Source: Geobacter sp. (lineage in GTDB: Bacteria > Desulfobacterota > Desulfuromonadia > Geobacterales > Pseudopelobacteraceae). Taken from it: a stretch of DNA of 46,115 nt. The stretch is taken from the NCBI GenBank assembly GCA_009885845.1, contig VFJW01000025.1:1-46115 (forward strand), read 5' to 3'. The notes beneath the pieces are model-generated. The model was not told the DNA's origin and searched no databases. It worked only from the letters and a program-made list of their open reading frames with translations. A program made the position numbers and the translations under genes. Positions 8,479 to 14,281 of the stretch are shown here, piece after piece. Numbering within the stretch: position 1 is the stretch's first letter; the number at the start of each line of letters is the position of its first letter.

Positions 8479-8931
8479 ATGCGTGGCAAGGAAGAAATAA
8501 ATTTTCACCTGAGCTCCGGCCGGTTCTTGGCCGGAGCTGCAAAGGGACGATGGCGACTAATTGATGTCAGCTGGCCTATTGTCTTCATAGAAGTTGGTGC
8601 ATGCGATGGACGGCGCTTCACATTACGCTTCGAATGCACCGGATACCCGGATGTTGCACCGACTGCAACGCTGTGGGACTTCACGTCTGGGCAGCAACTG
8701 ACTGCAGCGCGGTGGCCTCGCGGTGGGCGCGTTTCAAACGTATTTAACCCTGGTTGGAAAAGTGGCACAGCGCTCTACCTCCCTTGCGATCGCGAGAGCA
8801 TTTTGGGTCATTCGAATTGGCTGTCTGAACACCCTTGGCTCATTTGGAACCCCTCGCGTGGCCTGCTTCAATACATAGAAGCCGTTTGCGAGATTTTGCA
8901 AAGTCAGGAGCTTGTGCATGAAGTCGCTTGA
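8479..8931 (+). CDS. E2-like ubiquitin-conjugating enzyme (BilB-like)
   Basis: A 150-residue protein with a divergent E2 fold. After the FECTGYPDVAPTATLWD strand segment, comparable to the YPxxPP region of E2 enzymes, comes ALYLPCDRE with Cys103 as the likely catalytic residue, then HPWLIWNPSRGLLQYI, which matches the W-x-P and C-terminal helix that follow the active site in E2s. I start it at ATG 8479, behind a G-rich ribosome site (8466-8474), rather than the in-frame TTG at 8464. It begins 11 bases after the Ubl stop and overlaps the JAB gene by 14 bases. It should accept the modifier from the E1 at 9396. Confidence 0.78.
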   Translation: MRGKEEINFHLSSGRFLAGAAKGRWRLIDVSWPIVFIEVGACDGRRFTLRFECTGYPDVAPTATLWDFTSGQQLTAARWPRGGRVSNVFNPGWKSGTALYLPCDRESILGHSNWLSEHPWLIWNPSRGLLQYIEAVCEILQSQELVHEVA

Positions 8932-9406
8932 GTTTGCACCTGGCGTCTGGTCTGCTCTGATGGCCGATCTTCATCGGCGAGGGGGCGGATGGCGTGAGTC
9001 TGGGGCGTTCTTGCTGCACCAAACCACAGAGACCACACGATCCATACAAGCATGGCTGCCATATGATGAGCTTGACCCGAAGTCGCTCAACTACTCTTAT
9101 GTGCGGCTTGAGTCTAGTGCGTTCTCACGTCTGTGGACAATTTGTGCTGAGCTGAAACTGGAGGTTGTTGCCGATGTGCACACCCACCCGATGGGACCGC
9201 GTCAAAGCCCTTCAGATCGTGCTCACCCGATGATTTCGCTGGCAGGGCACATTGCGCTCATCGTGCCACGATTCGCATGCGGTAAAGTTATGCCAAGGGA
9301 CTTGAGTTTCAACGTCTATCTGGGCGCGGGGAAATGGGTCTCATATTTTCATGACGCCGCCGCCTCGCTGATTAAATTACAGCAGGAGGTCAGAGATGAA
9401 TGCTGA
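8918..9406 (+). CDS. JAB/JAMM isopeptidase (deubiquitinase-like, BilC-like)
   Basis: A 162-residue Mov34/MPN/PAD-1 (JAMM) zinc peptidase. The active-site set is complete: Glu27 (in WRESGAFLL), His88 and His90 (VADVHTHP), Ser97 and Asp100 (SPSD). In Ubl cassettes such enzymes remove the modifier from targets or trim its precursor; because the modifier already ends in glycine, removal from targets is more likely. I start at ATG 8918, seven bases after CAGGAG; a TTG at 8912 is less likely. It overlaps the E2 stop by 14 bases and the E1 start by 11, so the genes are translationally coupled. Confidence 0.87.
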   Translation: MKSLEFAPGVWSALMADLHRRGGGWRESGAFLLHQTTETTRSIQAWLPYDELDPKSLNYSYVRLESSAFSRLWTICAELKLEVVADVHTHPMGPRQSPSDRAHPMISLAGHIALIVPRFACGKVMPRDLSFNVYLGAGKWVSYFHDAAASLIKLQQEVRDEC

Positions 9407-10700
9407 TTCGTTTCACCGGCTCGCCAAAGTGCTTGCGGATAGCGGCGAAGCCGAAACCATTGAGGAGGCGCAGGCAAGGCTTGCAAACTATGGTGTGCGC
9501 ATTCTGCTGAACCAGAGGTTTGAAGAAGACATTGCTGCACAGATCATAGCGCTGACAGCCATCAACTGCGCATCACGCAGCTTCATGGGCAACGTGAAAA
9601 TCGAGGCACAGCGTGATACCGTGCTGACAGCGCCAGGATTTGTCGGCAGCAGACTGAGCGAATTTGCAGAATGGGCGGGTGTGCACCCGACGCTCGATGA
9701 GCAGGCGCAGCGGTGGCCCGTCATCGAAATTACTGCACTTGGCAAACCACAAATCGCAGAGGCGATACACCCGTGGTCGGACGGCTGGACTTTCGGTATT
9801 AACGGACAAACTAAGCCGGGAGGGGCCTTAATCCCGCCTGCATGCGTAGCGGCAGGTGCGTTAGCAGTAAGCGAGGCGTTTTCGATACTGCGTCGAGATA
9901 ATCCATATGCGGGTCGTCGAGCGCTTGCGCTGTCTCTTTGGGATCCGCATAAAACGGGTAGCGCTGTAGATGCCGGACCGTTAGTCGGCCTGGAAGTGCC
10001 TTCGGCGTGGCTCATTGGTCTGGGGCACCTCGGTCAGGCCTATGCATGGACAATTGGCTTCATGACCCCCGTACGTGACGCGACGATCTTCTTGCAGGAT
10101 GTAGATGAAATAACGCCTTCAACGCTATCCACGTCGGTTCTTTCAACACCAAACCTCATTAAACATCTAAAGACACGCGTTGTTGCCTCATGGCTAGAAG
10201 CGCGCGGATACAAGACAGCGTTGGTCGAGCGTCGGTTTGATCAGTTTCAACAGGTAGGCGCATCAGAACCACGAGTTGCACTCTTCGGTGTTGACAACCC
10301 GGCGGCACGTCGAGTTTTCGAGGGAGCGGGTTTTTCTCATGTGATTGATGCCGGTCTTGGGTCCGGATATAGAGATTTCAAGGCGATTCGCATCCGCACA
10401 TTTCCTGGCCCGTCGCGTGCGGCTGACCTGTGGGCCAACAACGCGGACGCGCCGGACATCGTAAAGGCGTCCGCATATAAGGCGCTCCTTGCTTCGGGTG
10501 CAGACCCGTGTGGAGTAACGACACTAGCGACGCGCTCGGTTGGAGCACCATTTGTGGGCTGTGTCGGTGCGGGCTATGTCATCGCGGCGTTGATGCGCCG
10601 CCAATTAGGCTTGGATTCGTTTGCCGTTGTCGACTTGAACTTGCGCGATCCAGCAGTATGTGACGCCGTATTGGCGCAGCATGGTGAATTTTACTTCTGA
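9396..10700 (+). CDS. E1-like ThiF-fold adenylyltransferase (BilD-like)
   Basis: A 434-residue protein. Residues 1-200 form an unassigned N-terminal domain. Residues 203-400 are the ThiF/E1 adenylation fold: nucleotide loop GLGHLGQ at 208-214, acidic strand end LQDVDE (Asp235, Asp237), then FGVDNPAARR with Asp300-Asn301. Cys372 (ADPCGVTT), just before the VGAPFVG segment, is a good candidate for the thioester cysteine. The Arg usually found after the first strand pair in ThiF/MoeB proteins (NLNRQ-type) is replaced by TLSTS here. The start at 9396 has AGGAGG (9384-9389) and lies inside the end of the JAB gene. It should activate the Ubl C-terminal glycine with ATP. Confidence 0.85.
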   Translation: MNADSFHRLAKVLADSGEAETIEEAQARLANYGVRILLNQRFEEDIAAQIIALTAINCASRSFMGNVKIEAQRDTVLTAPGFVGSRLSEFAEWAGVHPTLDEQAQRWPVIEITALGKPQIAEAIHPWSDGWTFGINGQTKPGGALIPPACVAAGALAVSEAFSILRRDNPYAGRRALALSLWDPHKTGSAVDAGPLVGLEVPSAWLIGLGHLGQAYAWTIGFMTPVRDATIFLQDVDEITPSTLSTSVLSTPNLIKHLKTRVVASWLEARGYKTALVERRFDQFQQVGASEPRVALFGVDNPAARRVFEGAGFSHVIDAGLGSGYRDFKAIRIRTFPGPSRAADLWANNADAPDIVKASAYKALLASGADPCGVTTLATRSVGAPFVGCVGAGYVIAALMRRQLGLDSFAVVDLNLRDPAVCDAVLAQHGEFYF

Positions 10701-11000
10701 AACGCGTCACGCATACATTCTCTAAAGACATCGGCAGTTGTCTTGAAGCTAGGAGCCATTGACCTTGTAGAGCCAAGCTATATTTGCATCAAAGGGAACA
10801 GGGGTATGTTGCACTTGACACTCAGGACACTCCCCAATTAAAGGCAGTTCCGTGACCGTTTTGATCACCTCCGAATATGACACACTACACCCAATTTAAC
10901 CCTTGCCCCTCAACAGCCATCCTTGCTATTCTTCACCACCATTGCAAGCCACCCTGACCATTCGTACCGAAGGCACCCATATGAAAGAAAAAAACTGCAA

Positions 11001-11252
11001 ATGCGCAACAGCACTGCCGAGTTCCTGATCTTTACCAAACAGGCGAACGAAGGCACCATTGAAGTTCGTGTCGAGGACGAGACAGTCTGGCTGACGCAGA
11101 AGCTGATGGCCGTGTTGTTTGAAGAAGATGTGCGAACCATCAGTGAATTTGTGGGGAATATCTACGAAACCGGTGAGCAGCGCCGGGATGCAACTGTCCG
11201 GAAATTCCGGACAGTTCAAAAAGAGGACAGTCGGGAGTGGCGAGGAATGTGA
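11001..11252 (+). pseudogene. Truncated RhuM (virulence protein) fragment
   Basis: The first ~80 residues match the start of RhuM-family proteins: EFLIFTKQ, then TIEVRVEDETVWLTQKLMA, then FEEDVRTISEFVGNIYETGE. An intact member runs to over 300 residues; this frame stops at 11250-11252 soon after RKFRTVQKE. RhuM is a widespread accessory protein of uncertain function. The reading frame opens at 10923, but homology begins at ATG 11001. The 3' part is gone, replaced by hairpin-rich sequence before the GNAT gene. Confidence 0.7.
11192..11216. repeat. 25-base perfect palindrome inside the RhuM fragment
   Basis: AACTGTCCGGAA (11192-11203) and TTCCGGACAGTT (11205-11216) are perfect reverse complements around one base. 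The sequence still encodes the ATVRKFRTV stretch of RhuM, so it is at least partly constrained by coding. Confidence 0.8.
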
Positions 11253-11278
11253 CCCAACCAGTGAACTTGATGAAAAAC

Positions 11279-11303
11279 AGTATGTCGGGAGTTCCGACAT
11301 ACT
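11279..11303. repeat. Hairpin after the RhuM fragment
   Basis: AGTATGTCGG (11279-11288) pairs perfectly with CCGACATACT (11294-11303) across the 5-base loop GAGTT. No T-run follows, so it is not a standard intrinsic terminator. It may be an operator for the GNAT gene at 11382 or a relic of the lost RhuM sequence. Confidence 0.6.
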
Positions 11304-11381
11304 TGAGATATGCGACTAATCTAGTTTCGAGGTAAGGCTCCTGCAAAAGCTGTAATCTTCTCAAAAGGCCGGTATCTGACC

Positions 11382-12029
11382 ATGCCCATCAACCCACACA
11401 ACATCTCCCTTGCCACAAAATCCTGGAACCCCATCCACCGGGATGACCCAAATCGCTACGTCTCCACCATCCACATCGACATTCTCCACGGCGACGACCG
11501 GGAAATTATCGGAGAGGCACAGGTCTATGAAGTCAGGATGGATCACATTATCAATGACGATGAATGGTCTTTGTTCGATATTTTCGACGGGCACTCAAAC
11601 GATCTTGGCAACCTTTACGAAGAGCTGTTTGCCGATGATGAGCTGATTCCCTCCATTGAAGATGAACTGATGGGATACGACAATATCGTGCTGATCAAGT
11701 CCATTATCCTGAAACCGGAGTATCGCGGTCAAGGCTTGGGCGGCATCTTGGCACTGGCGATTGCCGAACGGTTTGGTGACAGAGATATCGTGGCATTAAA
11801 GCCGTGGCCCATAAGCCCCGATGATCCGGACTTTCGGGTGGGTGCTTGGGAACTACCGCGCCTGACAAAAACACAACAAAAAACCATCGCAAACAAACTG
11901 AGAAAAAATTACATGAACGCAGGATTCAAGCCGCTTTTCAGGGGAAGCAGCCATCTGTTTCTCACCCATTTCCGGCATCCGACGGCAACGCAGTTGATTG
12001 ATGAGCGGAATGAAAGGCAACAATCGTAA
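11382..12029 (+). CDS. GNAT-family acetyltransferase-like protein
   Basis: A 215-residue protein. The acetyl-CoA binding motif A of GNAT enzymes is visible at about residues 107-128 (SIILKPEYRGQGLGG followed by the ALAIAERF helix). The N-terminal part (residues 35-95) is strongly acidic and not recognised. The substrate is unknown. It stands alone between the RhuM relic and a minimal nucleotidyltransferase gene, with about 150 bases of intergenic sequence after it, and is probably accessory cargo. Confidence 0.65.
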   Translation: MPINPHNISLATKSWNPIHRDDPNRYVSTIHIDILHGDDREIIGEAQVYEVRMDHIINDDEWSLFDIFDGHSNDLGNLYEELFADDELIPSIEDELMGYDNIVLIKSIILKPEYRGQGLGGILALAIAERFGDRDIVALKPWPISPDDPDFRVGAWELPRLTKTQQKTIANKLRKNYMNAGFKPLFRGSSHLFLTHFRHPTATQLIDERNERQQS

Positions 12030-12180
12030 AATAACAGGTGTTCGCTCCCCTCACCAAACTTCTTGCACCAAACCCCACCTGCGCGGTACATTCCTGTCGA
12101 AGCTAAACTTGTGCCTTCTGTACACGGTAGATTCCGCACTGTCCTTGCATGGTTACGAGAGAGTTCGATAGGAGCTGATT

Positions 12181-12510
12181 ATGGGAGAACTGGACAAGAC
12201 ACTCATCGAAGAATTGAAGCGCCGCTTGCCTCCGGACGTATTACTTCATATCCGCCGGATGATCATGTATGGCTCGCGTGCTCGCGGTGATGCAGGGGAG
12301 GATTCCGATCTCGATCTGGTAGCCCTCGTGGATGAAAACAGTCCTGAACTTGAGCAAAAACTTGATGAAATCGCCTACAGCGTCATGTGGGACAACGATT
12401 TCAAGCCGATTATCTCGCTCAAGGTGTTTGCCGAGGAACGTTTTCGAAAAGCCGCTGCCAAGGGGTTTTCCTTTTACCGTAATGTTGAGCGCGAAGGAGT
12501 AACGGTATGA
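12181..12510 (+). CDS. Minimal nucleotidyltransferase (MntA-like antitoxin)
   Basis: A 109-residue MNT-family protein with the polymerase-beta signature GSRARGD, then DSDLDLV (about residues 37-52), which supplies the two metal-binding aspartates. In the MntA-HepT type of toxin-antitoxin pair such a protein AMPylates and neutralises a HEPN RNase toxin encoded directly downstream with an overlap. Exactly that ATGA overlap is present at 12507, but the downstream frame is cut to 19 codons, so this antitoxin now appears orphaned. Confidence 0.78.
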   Translation: MGELDKTLIEELKRRLPPDVLLHIRRMIMYGSRARGDAGEDSDLDLVALVDENSPELEQKLDEIAYSVMWDNDFKPIISLKVFAEERFRKAAAKGFSFYRNVEREGVTV

Positions 12511-12566
12511 CGGACGAAGGCAGAGAGTTCATCGGTGCTATCAAGACATTTCTGGGCGTCAGGTAG
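12507..12566 (+). pseudogene. 19-codon remnant at the position of a HEPN toxin gene
   Basis: An ATG overlaps the stop of the nucleotidyltransferase gene (ATGA at 12507-12510) and opens a frame of only 19 residues ending at TAG 12564-12566. In intact MntA-HepT operons the HEPN toxin begins here and runs to about 130-150 residues. The 19 residues are too few to prove homology; the call rests on position and overlap. The hemG gene starts 18 bases later, so the toxin body has been deleted. Confidence 0.4.
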
Positions 12567-12584
12567 CGAAAGGAATTTATAACC

Positions 12585-14000
12585 ATGAAAAAAATCGTTA
12601 TCATCGGCGGCGGTATCTCCGGTCTGGCTACCGCCTGGATGCTCCGTTCCAAGGCTTTAGCTGCCGGAAAAGAGCTGGAGATCACTCTGCTGGAGAAGGA
12701 AGAGCGTCCGGGGGGGAAGATCTGGAGCATCAAAGCTGACGGCTATACCTGTGAATGGGGTCCGAACGGGTTTCTCGACAGCAAGCCGCAGACGCTCGAT
12801 CTCTGCCGGGCACTCGGGGTGGAGGGCAACTTGCACCGCAGCAACGACAACGCCCGCAAGCGCTTCATCTATTCCGGTGGCGAGCTGCATCAGCTGCCTG
12901 ACGGCGCCCCCGCCTTCCTCAAAAGTCGCCTGATTTCCTGGCCGGGTAAGTTACGCCTGGCGCTGGAACCAACCCCGTTCATCTCTCCTGCACCAACCGG
13001 TGTTGATGAAACTCTCGCCGCCTTCGGTCGCCGACGGCTTGGTGGAGAAGCGCTCGATAAACTGATCGCGCCGATGGTTTCCGGCATTTTCGCCGGTGAT
13101 CCCGAGACCATGTCGCTGGTTTCCTGTTTCCCGCGCATTGCCGAACTGGAGAGGGAATACGGCGGGCTGATCCGGGCCATGATCATGCTGGGCAAACAGA
13201 AGAAAAAGGATATCGCCGAGGGGAAGGTTGTCTCCAGCGCCGCCGGCCCGGGAGGGACCCTGACGTCGTTCCGCGAGGGGATTCAGTATCTCTCAGATGC
13301 CCTCGCAGCGTCGCTCGGAGGAATAGTGCGCCCTGGTGTTGCAGTGACCTCGGTGGCGAAGGGCGGGAGTGTCCCGTATCGGGTGACATGCGGCGATGGC
13401 AGCGAATATGAGGCCGATCTGGCCATCATGGCTTCTCCGGCTTTTGCGGCGGCAGAAATGCTGACCGGCCTGGACGGAGGCATAGCAGGAGTGTTACGGC
13501 AGATTCCTTATGCCAGCATGACTGTCGTCTGCTTCGGCTACAGTCGTGGGCAGATCACACGTTCCCTGGACGGATTCGGCTATCTGATTCCGAAAAAGGA
13601 GCGGTGCAGTACACTCGGCACGCTGTGGGATTCAAGCATGTTCGAGAATCGGGCCCCGGAGGGAAAAGTGCTGCTTCGCAGCATGATGGGAGGAGCCTGC
13701 TTTCCGGAGTATGTTACGCTGAGTGATGATGAAGTGGTGGCAAGAGTCAGACAGGATCTGATGATGACAATGGGAATCGATGCCGCACCGGAATTTGTCA
13801 GGGTGTTCCGTCATCCGCAGGCTATCCCGCAGTATACCGTGGGGCACGGCTCGCGGCTGCAGGCGCTGGAAGAGCTGCTTCGTTCGCATCCGGGACTGAT
13901 TCTTACCGGTAATTCCTATCGCGGCATCGGACTGAATGACTGTGTTGCAGCGGCTGAGCGGGCGGCAGACGAGGCGTTGGCTCACATGCAAGTATTATAA
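12585..14000 (+). CDS. hemG: Protoporphyrinogen oxidase (oxygen-type, FAD)
   Basis: A 471-residue FAD enzyme of late haem synthesis that oxidises protoporphyrinogen IX to protoporphyrin IX (HemY-type, named hemG in many genomes). The N-terminal dinucleotide motif is VIIGGGISGLATAWML (residues 5-20). EKEERPGGKIWS follows, and the C-terminal FAD segment is near LILTGNSYRGIGLNDCV. The length fits the family. The start at 12585 closely follows the decayed HEPN position, marking the border between the accessory island and core-like genes. Haem demand is high in cytochrome-rich Geobacter-type cells. Confidence 0.9.
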   Translation: MKKIVIIGGGISGLATAWMLRSKALAAGKELEITLLEKEERPGGKIWSIKADGYTCEWGPNGFLDSKPQTLDLCRALGVEGNLHRSNDNARKRFIYSGGELHQLPDGAPAFLKSRLISWPGKLRLALEPTPFISPAPTGVDETLAAFGRRRLGGEALDKLIAPMVSGIFAGDPETMSLVSCFPRIAELEREYGGLIRAMIMLGKQKKKDIAEGKVVSSAAGPGGTLTSFREGIQYLSDALAASLGGIVRPGVAVTSVAKGGSVPYRVTCGDGSEYEADLAIMASPAFAAAEMLTGLDGGIAGVLRQIPYASMTVVCFGYSRGQITRSLDGFGYLIPKKERCSTLGTLWDSSMFENRAPEGKVLLRSMMGGACFPEYVTLSDDEVVARVRQDLMMTMGIDAAPEFVRVFRHPQAIPQYTVGHGSRLQALEELLRSHPGLILTGNSYRGIGLNDCVAAAERAADEALAHMQVL

Positions 14001-14010
14001 CGTATCCTGC

Positions 14011-14197
14011 ATGAGCAGCACCCTGCCAAAAGTGAGTCTGAGCGAAATTTTCCTGACCTTTGCCGCCATCGGTCTGACCGGATTCGGCGGCGGTATGGCT
14101 AATTCTGGCGATCGGTTTTTCGATATTCAAATGGGCGAAGGTCAGTCCGATGTTTGTTATTATCGGGGCGGGACTGGTGGGAGTGTTGATCAGTTAA
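14011..14197 (+). pseudogene. Chromate transporter (ChrA-like) deletion relic
   Basis: The frame from ATG 14011 gives an N-terminal chromate-transporter segment (SLSEIFLTFAAIGLTGFGGGMA, about residues 8-29). A different frame from about 14145 gives the hydrophobic tail PMFVIIGAGLVGVLIS before TAA 14195-14197, which resembles the C-terminus of the same family. Everything between, several hundred residues, is missing and the join is out of frame. It lies 10 bases after hemG and just ahead of a terminator. Confidence 0.6.
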
Positions 14198-14221
14198 AGG
14201 ACAGCCCCGAATCATGGTAAC

Positions 14222-14252
14222 AAAAGGCATCCGGATTCACCGATGCCTTTTT
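14222..14252 (+). terminator. Rho-independent terminator
   Basis: AAAAGGCATC (14222-14231) pairs with GATGCCTTTT (14242-14251), giving a stem with a 10-base loop and ending in a T-run. It ends transcription of hemG and the ChrA relic, and shows that the helicase gene starts downstream at 14282 rather than at the ATG inside the stem (14243). Confidence 0.8.
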
Positions 14253-14281
14253 ACGTGCTGTGTGGTAAGGTAACAACCCCT

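Noticed and set aside
14243-14281. Upstream start of the JAB-DinG helicase
   Set aside because: The ATG lies within the downstream arm of an intrinsic terminator and has no ribosome site.
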